Below are positions 53,436 to 62,253 of a stretch of DNA of 64,000 bases, one piece after another (position 1 is the first letter of the stretch; each line of letters starts with the position of its first letter). Location of the stretch: the NCBI RefSeq assembly GCF_022346545.1, contig NZ_JAKRNU010000014.1, forward strand, positions 47,384 through 111,383, written 5' to 3'. The notes under the pieces were generated by a model. The model was not told where the DNA came from, made no database searches, and saw only the letters and a program-made list of their open reading frames with translations. The stretch comes from Sporosarcina sp. ACRSM (GTDB taxonomy: Bacteria > Bacillota > Bacilli > Bacillales_A > Planococcaceae). Position numbers and translations under genes: made by a program.

Positions 53436-54911
53436 ATGAGTTCAAATTATGCAGATGACAGTTTAGCCTTACATACGGATCTTTATCAAATTAATATGGC
53501 GGAATCATACTGGGCGGATGGGATACATGAACGGAAGGCCGTGTTTGAGCTGTTCTTCAGAAACTTGCCATTCGGGAACGGATATGCGGTATTTGCGGGA
53601 TTAGAACGGATTTTGGATTATTTACGTGATTTTCATTTCAGCGAAAGTGATCTTACCTATTTGAAGGAAGAGCTCGGTTATCAAGACGATTTCATCACTT
53701 ATTTAAAAGACGTCCGTTTCACCGGTGATGTGTATTCGATGGTGGAAGGGGAACTCGTATTTGCAAACGAGCCGATTATCCGTGTAGAAACTTCATTGAT
53801 CGAAGCGCAGTTGGTGGAGACGGCATTGCTGAATATCGTCAACTATCAAACATTGATTGCCACAAAAGCAAGCCGTATCAAGCAAGTGGTGAGAGATGAG
53901 GTGGTGATGGAATTTGGGAGCCGCCGGGCGCATGAGATGGACGCGGCGATTTGGGGGGCCCGTGCCACAATCATTGGTGGTGTCGAGGCGACAAGCAATG
54001 TCCGGGCAGGGAAACGATTCGGAATTCCAGTGTCGGGGACGCATGCCCATTCCATGGTTCAAGCGTATAAGAGTGAGTACGATGCATTCCATGCCTATGC
54101 AAAGCGTCATAAGGATTGCGTCTTTCTAGTCGATACGTACAATACATTGAAAATTGGCGTTCCGACAGCCATTCAGGTCGCAAAAGAATTAGGCGATCAA
54201 ATCAATTTCATCGGTATTCGTCTGGATAGTGGAGATATCGCTTTCCTTTCGAAAGAAGCGCGTCGCATGTTGGACGAAGCTGGATTTTCAGAAGCGAAAA
54301 TTATTGTATCGAATGACTTGGATGAATATACAATCCTAAACTTGAAAGCGCAAGGCGCAAAAGTGGATGTGTGGGGGATCGGTACGAAACTGATTACAGC
54401 ATACGATCAACCGGCATTGGGCGCTGTCTATAAAATCGTCTCGATTGAAAATGAAGCGGGAGAGATGGAAGACACGATTAAAATTTCGTCGACGACAGAA
54501 AAAGTGACAACACCGGGACGGAAGAAATTGTACCGCATCATCGATCGGGAAAACGGCAAGGCTGAAGGGGATTATATTACGATGTACGACGAAGATCCGG
54601 CATCGGAAAAACGCATTAAAATGTTCCATCCTGTGCATACGTTTGTATCCAAGTTTGTCACGAATTTCGAAGCGAAAGATCTGCATGTCAAAGTTATTGG
54701 AAACGGTGAAATCCTCTATACGAACCCGCCATTGATGCAAATGCGGGAATATGCCAAAGAAAACTTGGGGCTCCTATGGGATGAATATAAACGCTCGTTG
54801 AACCCTGAGGAATACCCTGTGGATTTAAGCCAGAAGTGCTGGGATAACAAAATGCGCAATATCCAAGAAGTGCAAGAAATGGTCGAGGATTATATCGATC
54901 AAAAGTCTTAA
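53436..54911 (+). CDS. pncB: Nicotinate phosphoribosyltransferase PncB
   Basis: 491 residues; makes nicotinate mononucleotide from nicotinate and PRPP in NAD salvage. Visible: LHTDLYQINMAESYW at the start, EFGSRRAHEMDAAIWGARATIIGGVEATSN, VSGTHAHSMV with the phosphorylated-type His, IRLDSGDIAFLSKEARRMLDEAG and VSNDLDEYTI. Close in length to B. subtilis PncB (490). ATG 53436 follows GAAGGAGAT; a possible -10 TATAAT is at 53395-53400. nadE follows after 19 bp. Confidence 0.96.
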   Translation: MSSNYADDSLALHTDLYQINMAESYWADGIHERKAVFELFFRNLPFGNGYAVFAGLERILDYLRDFHFSESDLTYLKEELGYQDDFITYLKDVRFTGDVYSMVEGELVFANEPIIRVETSLIEAQLVETALLNIVNYQTLIATKASRIKQVVRDEVVMEFGSRRAHEMDAAIWGARATIIGGVEATSNVRAGKRFGIPVSGTHAHSMVQAYKSEYDAFHAYAKRHKDCVFLVDTYNTLKIGVPTAIQVAKELGDQINFIGIRLDSGDIAFLSKEARRMLDEAGFSEAKIIVSNDLDEYTILNLKAQGAKVDVWGIGTKLITAYDQPALGAVYKIVSIENEAGEMEDTIKISSTTEKVTTPGRKKLYRIIDRENGKAEGDYITMYDEDPASEKRIKMFHPVHTFVSKFVTNFEAKDLHVKVIGNGEILYTNPPLMQMREYAKENLGLLWDEYKRSLNPEEYPVDLSQKCWDNKMRNIQEVQEMVEDYIDQKS

Positions 54912-54930
54912 TCAATGAGGTGATTGAACG

Positions 54931-55758
54931 ATGGAAGCATTGCAGAAAAAGATCATTGCGGAGTTGAAAGTGCAACCGGTTATCGATCCTCAAGAAGAGA
55001 TCCGGAAATCGATCGATTTCATGAAAGCATATGCGAAGAAGCATGCTTTTGTACGAGGATTCGTGCTAGGGATCTCAGGTGGACAGGATTCAACGTTAGT
55101 CGGGAAGCTGGCACAGCTTGCTGTCGATGAATTGAATCAGGAAGAGGGGATGGACCGCTATCAATTCATAGCACTCAGACTTCCGTATGGGACACAGTTC
55201 GATGAAGAGGATTGTCAAGATGCCTTGGATTTTATTGGACCGTCCAAAATTTACACTGTGAATATTAAAGAGGCAGTCGATGCAAGTGAGCGTACATTGA
55301 ATGCTGCAGGGGTGACGTTATCGGACTATGCAAAGGGCAATGAAAAGGCGCGCGAACGGATGAAAGCCCAATATTCCGTTGCGGCCATGCATGATTGCAT
55401 CGTTCTCGGAACCGACCATGCGGCGGAGGCCATTACCGGTTTTTATACGAAATTCGGCGATGGCGGTGCCGATCTCATGCCGATTCATCGCTTGAACAAA
55501 CGGCAGGGCAAACAGTTATTGAAGGAGCTCGGGTGTCCGGAACATCTTTATTTAAAAATCCCGACTGCGGATTTGGAAGAAGATAAGCCCGCCCTACCGG
55601 ATGAGGTTGCACTTGGTGTAACATATGAAGCGATCGATGATTATTTGGAAGGGAAAGAAGTTTCGAAAGAACTCCGGACAACGATTGAAAATCATTTTCT
55701 CCGTTCCGCGCATAAGCGGCATATGCCGATTACTATTTTTGATGATTTTTGGAAGTAA
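54931..55758 (+). CDS. nadE: NH3-dependent NAD+ synthetase NadE
   Basis: 275 residues, the ammonia-using short form (no glutaminase domain). P-loop [19 protein letters not shown], then [54 protein letters not shown] and [20 protein letters not shown]. Converts deamido-NAD to NAD, the last step after PncB and NadD. ATG 54931 has GAGGTGATTG upstream. It forms an operon with pncB; a terminator follows. Confidence 0.97.
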   Translation: MEALQKKIIAELKVQPVIDPQEEIRKSIDFMKAYAKKHAFVRGFVLGISGGQDSTLVGKLAQLAVDELNQEEGMDRYQFIALRLPYGTQFDEEDCQDALDFIGPSKIYTVNIKEAVDASERTLNAAGVTLSDYAKGNEKARERMKAQYSVAAMHDCIVLGTDHAAEAITGFYTKFGDGGADLMPIHRLNKRQGKQLLKELGCPEHLYLKIPTADLEEDKPALPDEVALGVTYEAIDDYLEGKEVSKELRTTIENHFLRSAHKRHMPITIFDDFWK

Positions 55759-55783
55759 AAAAGATTCATTGAGCGGTCTTTTC

Positions 55784-55830
55784 AGAGTGTTGACAAAGTC
55801 GTACTGTGGCTTTGGCGACACTCTTTTTTT
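55784..55830 (+). terminator. Terminator of pncB-nadE
   Basis: AGAGTGTTG/CGACACTCT stem with inner CAAAG/CTTTG, followed by TTTTTTT. Confidence 0.88.
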
Positions 55831-55866
55831 GGTAGGAATTTGAGGCGGATCTTTTTTTAGATAAGG

Positions 55867-55901
55867 CAATGCTTTTCATGCTGTGGGCATGAAAAGCATT
55901 G
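55867..55901. other. Perfect 15-bp hairpin upstream of moxR
   Basis: CAATGCTTTTCATGC and its exact complement flank a 5-nt loop. There is no T-run. It could be an operator palindrome for the downstream operon or a leftover repeat; nothing in the sequence decides. Confidence 0.5.
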
Positions 55902-56024
55902 GGAATGCAGTCATTTTCCGTCTTGGCGCTTAAGTTGTATAGGAAAAGGAAATCCTGTATGATGGAGGTGTGTTTTGTTAATTTTCGGATAAATAGAAAG
56001 TCCTATATAATTGGGGGAGTTGAC

Positions 56025-56975
56025 ATGAACCATACAGAGAAAATCAATCGAATTTTGACGAATATCGATCAGGTCATGATTGGAAAAAGAGATATAGCGG
56101 AACTGTGCGTGACAGCGCTTCTTGCCGGCGGACATGTATTGCTAGAGGATGTACCAGGCGTTGGAAAAACGATGATGGTTAAAGCACTGGCAAAGTCGGT
56201 AGGTGCTGATTTTAAAAGGATTCAATTTACGCCGGACTTATTACCTTCTGATGTGCTAGGTGTTTCTATCTATAATCCAAAGGCGATGGAATTTGAGTTT
56301 AGACCCGGTCCGATTATGGGGAATATTATTCTCGCAGATGAAATCAACCGGACCTCGCCCAAAACCCAATCATCACTTCTGGAAGGGATGGAAGAAGCTT
56401 CAATCACAATTGATGGTGTAACCATGCAGATTCCACAACCATTCTTCGTCATGGCCACGCAGAACCCGATTGAATACGAGGGAACGTACCCATTGCCGGA
56501 AGCTCAATTGGATCGCTTTCTATTCAAATTGAAAATGGGCTATCCAACAAAGACGGAGGAAATGGAAGTGCTCGAGCGCGCGGAAAAAACGGTACCGATC
56601 GAGCAGTTGAAATCTGTCGTCTCATTAGAAGAATTAATAGAGCTTCAGCGGGCGGTCACGGAAGTGAAGGTCGACGATACGATCAAATCTTATATTGTCG
56701 ATTGTGTAGCACAGACGCGTGACAATCTGTATGTCTATCTGGGGGTAAGCCCCCGAGGGTCACTTGCATTGATGAAGGCCTCTCAAGCATTTGCGATGCT
56801 GAAAGGAAGAACGTATGTCGTACCGGATGATGTGCAATATTTAGCACCATTTGTCTTCCAACATCGGATGATTTTAACGCCTGAAGCAAGATACGAAGGG
56901 ATTTCTACAACAGAAATCGTGGATCGGATTTTGATGAAGGTCCGTGTACCGGTAGATAAGGCCACGTTAAGATGA
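56025..56975 (+). CDS. MoxR-type AAA+ ATPase
   Basis: 316 residues. Walker A LLEDVPGVGKTMMVKAL, Walker B IILADEINRTSPKTQSSLLEGMEE, sensor FFVMATQNPIEYEGTYPLPEAQLDRFLFK. MoxR ATPases act as chaperones that mature or activate membrane or metal enzymes, usually with the DUF58 protein encoded next. ATG 56025 has GGGGGAG six bases upstream; the longer frame to 55899 crosses the hairpin and is rejected. Overlaps the DUF58 gene by four bases. Confidence 0.95.
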   Translation: MNHTEKINRILTNIDQVMIGKRDIAELCVTALLAGGHVLLEDVPGVGKTMMVKALAKSVGADFKRIQFTPDLLPSDVLGVSIYNPKAMEFEFRPGPIMGNIILADEINRTSPKTQSSLLEGMEEASITIDGVTMQIPQPFFVMATQNPIEYEGTYPLPEAQLDRFLFKLKMGYPTKTEEMEVLERAEKTVPIEQLKSVVSLEELIELQRAVTEVKVDDTIKSYIVDCVAQTRDNLYVYLGVSPRGSLALMKASQAFAMLKGRTYVVPDDVQYLAPFVFQHRMILTPEARYEGISTTEIVDRILMKVRVPVDKATLR

Positions 56976-58153
56976 AAATTGTCAAGCACGTGTTGAACAG
57001 TTCTATGCAAATGGTCTTTGTGGTAAGCGTCTTGGTAGCGGCGTTCGTTTTTGCGATGTTCCAAGGCGGACAAGTCAGTTGGACGATTTTTTATATTTTA
57101 CTGCCATTTGGGCTGTACTCGCTTTTCCTGTTTTTTTATCCGCTGTCGGACGTGAAGGTCAGTCGGGAGATTCGGACGCCAATTGTTGAAAGTGGCGGGA
57201 AGCTAATCGTTTCGTTATCGATTAGGCGAAACAGTTTTTTTCCCTTGCTTTATACTGTCGTGACGGACAAATGGGCAGAACCCGAACGGTTTACAGTAAC
57301 GGGAACCGCATGGAAACGATTGTTTCTGTTCGGTTTCCGCAAAGAAATGAAGTGGGAATATGAAATCGAACCAATGCCAAGGGGCGAGCATGTGTTGGAA
57401 GGGATCGAAATGGAAGTGGCGGATTTTTTCGGCTGGGTCCGGAAAAAGAAATGGGTTCCGTTGCGGCATACAGTACTCATTTTTCCAAAAACGATTGCGT
57501 TTCAATTTGCGCCGATTGAGACTCAATATGATCACGGGACACTCGCGTCCCCTTTGAATATTGTCAAAGATACAACGCTGGCAACGGGGATCCGAAATTA
57601 CCAGCCCGGCGATCGAGTGACTTGGATTCACTGGAAATCATTTGCGCGTACACAAACGTTGATGACGAAAGAATTCGAGGATAGAAGATCACAAGACTTG
57701 TTAGTGATTATGGATGGCAGGAGAACGGAAGTGTTTGAGGACATCGTTGCACTCACGGCTTCGCTTTTAAAAGAAGCTTCAAAAAGTCAGGCCGCTCTTG
57801 CGCTTATGACGGCGGGAAAGGAAATAGATCGCTATCCTCTTATCCAATCAGACGCCCAATTGCATCAGGCGCTTGTCCACTTAGCTAAAATACAACCGGC
57901 AGAAGTGGCAGCGGGCCTTGTGAGTGATGTGGTTAACGCAACACTTGTCGGGGGAAGTGCGGTTGTCATTACAGGGAATCCCGATTGGACGTTCCTTCAG
58001 CCGATAGTGCAAAGTGTGAAAAGTAACGGGACGCTCGTCTGTTATGTAGTCACTAGTAAAGAGAAAGAACCTTCGCCCGACGTGGTGAATGCTATCCAAA
58101 TTGCGAAGTCGAGGGGAATTCATGTGCACTTACTGGAAGAGCATCGGTTTTAA
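56972..58153 (+). CDS. DUF58 (von Willebrand A-like) membrane-associated protein
   Basis: 393 residues. Two N-terminal membrane helices (about 12-50), then a beta-rich region and the DUF58 core DRVTWIHWKSFARTQTLMTKEFEDRRSQDLLVIMDGR (about 205-245), where the DxxR..HW.S.AR motif is diagnostic. It usually partners with MoxR and a transglutaminase-like protein. Starts ATG 56972 inside the moxR stop (ATGA). Confidence 0.92.
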   Translation: MKIVKHVLNSSMQMVFVVSVLVAAFVFAMFQGGQVSWTIFYILLPFGLYSLFLFFYPLSDVKVSREIRTPIVESGGKLIVSLSIRRNSFFPLLYTVVTDKWAEPERFTVTGTAWKRLFLFGFRKEMKWEYEIEPMPRGEHVLEGIEMEVADFFGWVRKKKWVPLRHTVLIFPKTIAFQFAPIETQYDHGTLASPLNIVKDTTLATGIRNYQPGDRVTWIHWKSFARTQTLMTKEFEDRRSQDLLVIMDGRRTEVFEDIVALTASLLKEASKSQAALALMTAGKEIDRYPLIQSDAQLHQALVHLAKIQPAEVAAGLVSDVVNATLVGGSAVVITGNPDWTFLQPIVQSVKSNGTLVCYVVTSKEKEPSPDVVNAIQIAKSRGIHVHLLEEHRF

Positions 58154-58170
58154 CCGGTAGGTATCCTGAC

Positions 58171-58246
58171 TTGCATCAGTGGAGAGTCGAATGCTAAGAG
58201 TGCGCGAAGCAATTCAAATTCTGGACGCAAATATACGGCGTCATTG
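58171..58246 (+). repeat. Degenerate structured repeat, copy E7, inside the moxR operon
   Basis: TTGCATCAGTGGAGAG..., then GCGAAGCAATTCAAATTCTGGACGCAAATATACGGCGTCATTG, clearly related to GCGCAATTCAAAATCCGGACGCAATTACGCC of copies E2 and E5 but with several changes and a truncated 5' part. It fills the 110-bp gap before the transglutaminase gene, whose other junctions in the operon are tight. Confidence 0.65.
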
Positions 58247-58264
58247 TTAAAGAAGGTGAGGATT

Positions 58265-60454
58265 ATGACTGGAACACAGATGGACAGACGGCTTCTCGCC
58301 ATTTTATATCTTCTTTCTTTTGTGTTGTTAAGGGAGTGGCTTCTTCCGGTTATGGCATTGACCGATACGGATTATTTGGGACTGTTTCTCCTCTTTATTG
58401 CCATCGTATTTGTCTTGGCATTAGGACGGGTGAAATGGTGGATTTCTGTCCCAGTGAAATTTTTGTATATTATGTGGGCCATCCAATATATCTATTTAGA
58501 TGAAAAATTCGTATCGATCAGTCGCATCGGGTATTTGGTGGAAGATCTATTGTCCAACGTCCCGATGCTTATGAGCGGTGACTGGGAAAATATTACGAAC
58601 CCTTTTCGGACATTATTGTTTTTTTCATTATTATGGATGACGACCTACTTGATTCGTCATTGGATTGAAGTAAGAAAAAGTATTTTACTTTTTTATAGTA
58701 TGACCGTTATTTTTGTTGCAACGATTGATACATTCAGTCCGTTATCGACGGACAGCTCCATCTTTCTCATCATGGTGACAGGCTTATTACTGCTTGGCCT
58801 GCTGTTCATCTCAAAATTGGCTGAGAAGCACAATACCCCGATTCCAACAGCCGCATTTTTAACGGTTTCGATTCCCTTGCTCTTCTTTGTCATACTGAGT
58901 GGTATATTTGCCAATGTCATGCCGAAGCAAGATCCGGTTTGGCCGGATCCTGTACCCTATGTGAAGTCGTTTGTTCAGGGAACAGATGGCCCTGGAAACG
59001 GTGCGGGTATGATGACGAGCGGATATGGAACGGATGATTCACAGCTCGGTGGTTCATTCGAACAAGACGATACGCTCGTTTTCGAGGCGAAAGTGGCAGG
59101 CAAACAGTACTGGAAAATTGAAACGAAAAATACGTATACGACAAAAGGTTGGGAACAACTATATCCAGATCAGAGTGAGACAAGCTATTCATCTGGTATG
59201 GAACTGGTGCACGATGCACAATCTGATCCCGAAGTTCTCCAGCATGCAGGTTTGCAAATGGACATCGATTTTCCATTCATCGTGTATCCTTATGGCTTAC
59301 AGAAGGTGAATGCGGATGCCAATGTCGAATTTCTGCATTCTGAAGCGACAGGGAAATACCGGACCGAAATTGATGGTCGCGATGATTCGCTTTCCGCCTA
59401 CGAAATGGAATTTGTGGAACCGGATTATAGTCTGAAAGCGTTAAGAGAGACAAATATGCAAGACTTACAGACATTGGACAGCTCGTTTTCTCAGTATTTA
59501 CAATTGCCGGATGCGTTGCCGGAGCGGGTAAGGGAACTGGCGGTGTCCATTACCGAAAGCCAAGAGAGCGTTTATGATAAAGCAAAGGCGATTGAAAGGT
59601 ATTTCGGTAGAAGCGGTTTTGTTTATGCGCAACAAGAGATTCCTATACCGGATGCCGATGAAGATTATGTAGACCAATTTCTCTTTGAAACGAAGAGAGG
59701 TTATTGCGATAATTTTTCAACGTCCATGGTCGTGATGCTACGTGCAATTGATATTCCTGCCCGCTGGGTGAAGGGGTTTGCTCCCGGTGAATATCGTATG
59801 AATGATGAAGGCGAGCGCGTTTATCAAATTACAAATAACGAGGCCCATTCATGGGTAGAAGCCTACTTACCGGGAATTGGGTGGATGCCGTTTGAGCCGA
59901 CAATCGGTTTTACCAATTTAACGGATATTGATTACGATATTGAATTGGAAGCAAATGATCCTCAAGCGGCAGAAAGAGATGAGCAGAACAAACCGGAAGA
60001 AGAACAATCCAAAGAGCCGGTTGAAAAGGCAAAGTCATTCGATGTGAAGAAATATGGAAGTCTGTTTACTTCATGGTTGAAGAAGTATATCGGGTGGATT
60101 GTGGCGACCATATTAGTGATTGCCTTCATGGTTTGGAGCTTTTATCGCAGTCGAGTGAAATGGATGCCGAAGTTTCTTTTAAGGACCTATCGATCGGAAG
60201 CCGATGATTGGGATGCCTTTGTCAAACGCTATCAAAGTTTGTTGAAGCAGCTTGATCGCGCAGGCCTGAAGCGATCAGCAGGGATGACGCTAAACGATTA
60301 TGCGGCGAATGTTGACGCCCAATTCGGCGGAAACCAGATGAGCGCGTTGACGGCAGCTTACGAAAAAGGTTTGTACGGTGCGAATACAACCGAGCATGAT
60401 TGGGGATATTTAAAGGAAATGTGGGAAGATTTAATCAATAGGACATCGGGTTGA
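58265..60454 (+). CDS. TgpA-type membrane transglutaminase-like protein
   Basis: 729 residues. Six or more N-terminal membrane helices (about 8-220), an extracytoplasmic transglutaminase-like core (about 440-570) with catalytic Cys in RGYCDNFSTSMVVMLRAIDIPARWVKGF, His in NNEAHSWVEAYLPG and Asp/Glu in WMPFEPTIGF, a charged linker, one more membrane helix near 615-635, and a C-terminal DUF4129-like helix region. With MoxR and DUF58 it forms the widely conserved three-gene unit of unknown physiological role. ATG 58265 follows AAGGTGAGG; the TTG at 58244 is rejected. Confidence 0.9.
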   Translation: MTGTQMDRRLLAILYLLSFVLLREWLLPVMALTDTDYLGLFLLFIAIVFVLALGRVKWWISVPVKFLYIMWAIQYIYLDEKFVSISRIGYLVEDLLSNVPMLMSGDWENITNPFRTLLFFSLLWMTTYLIRHWIEVRKSILLFYSMTVIFVATIDTFSPLSTDSSIFLIMVTGLLLLGLLFISKLAEKHNTPIPTAAFLTVSIPLLFFVILSGIFANVMPKQDPVWPDPVPYVKSFVQGTDGPGNGAGMMTSGYGTDDSQLGGSFEQDDTLVFEAKVAGKQYWKIETKNTYTTKGWEQLYPDQSETSYSSGMELVHDAQSDPEVLQHAGLQMDIDFPFIVYPYGLQKVNADANVEFLHSEATGKYRTEIDGRDDSLSAYEMEFVEPDYSLKALRETNMQDLQTLDSSFSQYLQLPDALPERVRELAVSITESQESVYDKAKAIERYFGRSGFVYAQQEIPIPDADEDYVDQFLFETKRGYCDNFSTSMVVMLRAIDIPARWVKGFAPGEYRMNDEGERVYQITNNEAHSWVEAYLPGIGWMPFEPTIGFTNLTDIDYDIELEANDPQAAERDEQNKPEEEQSKEPVEKAKSFDVKKYGSLFTSWLKKYIGWIVATILVIAFMVWSFYRSRVKWMPKFLLRTYRSEADDWDAFVKRYQSLLKQLDRAGLKRSAGMTLNDYAANVDAQFGGNQMSALTAAYEKGLYGANTTEHDWGYLKEMWEDLINRTSG

Positions 60455-60582
60455 TTTTTGAGGTATAGTCGTAGGAGATATAATGTTTAGAATATAATTT
60501 GGTTACCGATGAAGTGAAAAAATATTTGTTGAAACAGCCGTAAAGGTGTAGAATGGTTGGATTAAGAGGAGGTTGTATCAAC

Positions 60583-61887
60583 TTGAAGCAGGACAATATT
60601 TTAGTGTTGGACTTAGGTAGTAGTGAGAACACGGCAATTGCCCGTTGGATTCGTGAGCTAGGTGTATATAGCGAGATTCATCCTCATGACATTACATCTC
60701 AAAATATTGAACAGTTAAAAACGGTAAAAGGAATTATTTTAAATGGCGGTAAAAATAATATCATTGATGGAGAAGCAATCGATGTATTAGATGGAATTTA
60801 CTCTTTAAATATTCCGGTTATTAGCGTGAATCATCCTTCAACAAAAGCATTGAAAACGCTCGAGCAATGGCCAAGTGAAGAAGAAACAAAAGCATTGTTA
60901 AAAGACTTCGTGTTCCATACATGTAAGGCGGAAGCGAACTGGAATATGAAAAATTTCATTGATGATCAAGTGGCTTTAATTCGTAAACAGGTAGGCGATA
61001 AAAAAGTATTGTTGGCTCTTTCAGGCGGCGTAGATTCGTCTGTTGTGGCAGCATTACTAATTAAGGCAATCGGCAAGCAATTAGTTTGTGTGCATGTAAA
61101 CCACGGTTTAATGCGTAAGAATGAGTCTGAGGGCGTTATTCAAATGTTCGAAAAAGACTTGGAGGAAAATCTTGTTTACGTGGATGCGAGCGAGCGTTTC
61201 TTAGGTAAACTAAAAGGGGTAGCCGATTCAGAAGAGAAACGTAAAATTATCGGCAATGAGTTTATTCGTGTGTTTGAAGAAGAAGCGCGTAAACTGGAAG
61301 GGATTGACTTTCTGGCGCAAGGAACAATCTATCCGGATATCGTAGAATCCGGCACGAAAACGCATAAAGTCGTCAAATCTCACCATAATGTTGGAGGGCT
61401 TCCAGAAGATTTGCAATTTGAATTAGTGGAACCGTTATTCCAATTATTCAAAGATGAAGTACGTGCATGTGGGGTTGAGTTAGGTCTTCCGCATGATATG
61501 GTATATCGCCAACCATTCCCAGGACCAGGTCTAGGTGTGCGTGTTTTAGGTGAAATTGAGCCTGATCGTCTTGAAGCAGTACGCGAATCAGATGCTATTT
61601 TACGAGAAGAATTTGCACTCGCAGGATTAGACCAAAAGGTTTGGCAGTACTTTACAGTTGTGCCTAACTTCAAATCTGTCGGTGTACGCAACAATGAGCG
61701 GACATATGAATATCCAGTCATTATTCGTGCAGTAAACACTGTAGATGCATTGACAGCAACGGTAGAACAAATCGAATGGCCAATCCTTCTGAAAATCACT
61801 GATCGGATTATTAATGAAGTGAAAAATATTAACCGAGTGTGCTACGACCTATCTCCGAAACCAGGTGGCACGATTGAGTGGGAATAA
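60583..61887 (+). CDS. guaA: GMP synthase with deleted glutaminase active site (GuaA-like)
   Basis: 434 residues against the usual 510-515. The C-terminal ATP-pyrophosphatase and dimerisation domains look complete (LALSGGVDSSVVAALL P-loop, VNHGLMRKNE, IIGNEFIRVFEEEA, FLAQGTIYPDIVESG, SHHNVGGLPEDLQFELVEPL, RQPFPGPGLGVRVLGE, PGGTIEWE end). The N-terminal class-I glutamine amidotransferase domain is only about 125 residues. It begins normally (NILVLDLGSSENTAIARWIRELGVYSE; GIILNGGKNN; LNIPV), but where other GuaA read IPVLGICYGMQ, this protein passes into SVNHPSTKAL and on to LLKDFVFHTC, an in-frame loss of about 80 residues with the nucleophile Cys and the HPE Glu. It would need free ammonia or a separate glutaminase. 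TTG 60583 follows AGAGGAGGT; ATG 60553 is rejected. Confidence 0.9.
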   Translation: MKQDNILVLDLGSSENTAIARWIRELGVYSEIHPHDITSQNIEQLKTVKGIILNGGKNNIIDGEAIDVLDGIYSLNIPVISVNHPSTKALKTLEQWPSEEETKALLKDFVFHTCKAEANWNMKNFIDDQVALIRKQVGDKKVLLALSGGVDSSVVAALLIKAIGKQLVCVHVNHGLMRKNESEGVIQMFEKDLEENLVYVDASERFLGKLKGVADSEEKRKIIGNEFIRVFEEEARKLEGIDFLAQGTIYPDIVESGTKTHKVVKSHHNVGGLPEDLQFELVEPLFQLFKDEVRACGVELGLPHDMVYRQPFPGPGLGVRVLGEIEPDRLEAVRESDAILREEFALAGLDQKVWQYFTVVPNFKSVGVRNNERTYEYPVIIRAVNTVDALTATVEQIEWPILLKITDRIINEVKNINRVCYDLSPKPGGTIEWE

Positions 61888-62020
61888 GATCAATTACGCC
61901 TTGGCGTAATTGTGCCCGGATTTTGAATCGAGCAAGCTCGATTCAAAATCCGTGGCATCCGCCGGAGGCTCTATTTTGTTCAGCAGGTGTTTGAATGCTA
62001 CCTGAGCAGGGAACAAAATC
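61888..62020 (-). repeat. Dispersed structured repeat, copy E8, between guaA and pbuG
   Basis: On the minus strand: a hairpin GATTTTGTTC.../GAACAAAAT with inner TTCAAACACCTGCTGAAC, then GAGCCTCCGGCGGATGCCAC, stem GATTTTGAATCGAGC/GCTCGATTCAAAATC, then CAATTACGCC-AAG-GCGTAATTG. This is the same modular order as E2 and E5. It begins directly after the guaA stop codon, where it may act as a terminator-like hairpin. Confidence 0.85.
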
Positions 62021-62078
62021 ACGTTTATCTCTCCACCTATGGAAGAAGCGAGAGTCTTTTGCTGAATAAAATAGAAGT

Positions 62079-62148
62079 TATCGTATAAAGCCGAGGATAT
62101 GGCTCGGAAGTTTCTACCGAAACACCTTAAATGTTTCGACTACGATTT
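62079..62148 (+). ncRNA. Guanine (purine) riboswitch upstream of pbuG
   Basis: Core TATAAAGCCGAGGATATGG, GTTTCTACC, then a hairpin GAAACACCTTAAATGTTTC and GACTACGA; P1 formed by TCGTA/TACGA. The C in GACTAC (position 74 equivalent) indicates guanine/hypoxanthine specificity, not adenine. Ligand binding should favour the terminator at 62190. Confidence 0.93.
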
Positions 62149-62189
62149 CATAGGAAGGGACAACCTTCTAATTGGATTTGTTTTTGGGG

Positions 62190-62222
62190 AGCATACGATG
62201 TTTGTGTCGTATGCTTTTTTTG
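62190..62222 (+). terminator. Terminator of the guanine riboswitch expression platform
   Basis: AGCATACGA/TCGTATGCT stem (62190-62198, 62207-62215) followed by TTTTTTT. Confidence 0.9.
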
Positions 62223-62253
62223 TCTGTAAAATTTAAGGTAGAGGAAGGTACAA

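Noticed and set aside
60583..61887. GuaA shortening explained as a frameshift or pseudogene
   Set aside because: There is one uninterrupted frame with conserved sequence on both sides of the missing block and a good ribosome binding site, so decay is not indicated, although an assembly error cannot be excluded from this window alone.
19708..62020. The dispersed repeats as a CRISPR array
   Set aside because: Copies are far apart, in both orientations, longer than CRISPR repeats and not separated by uniform spacers; no cas genes are present.
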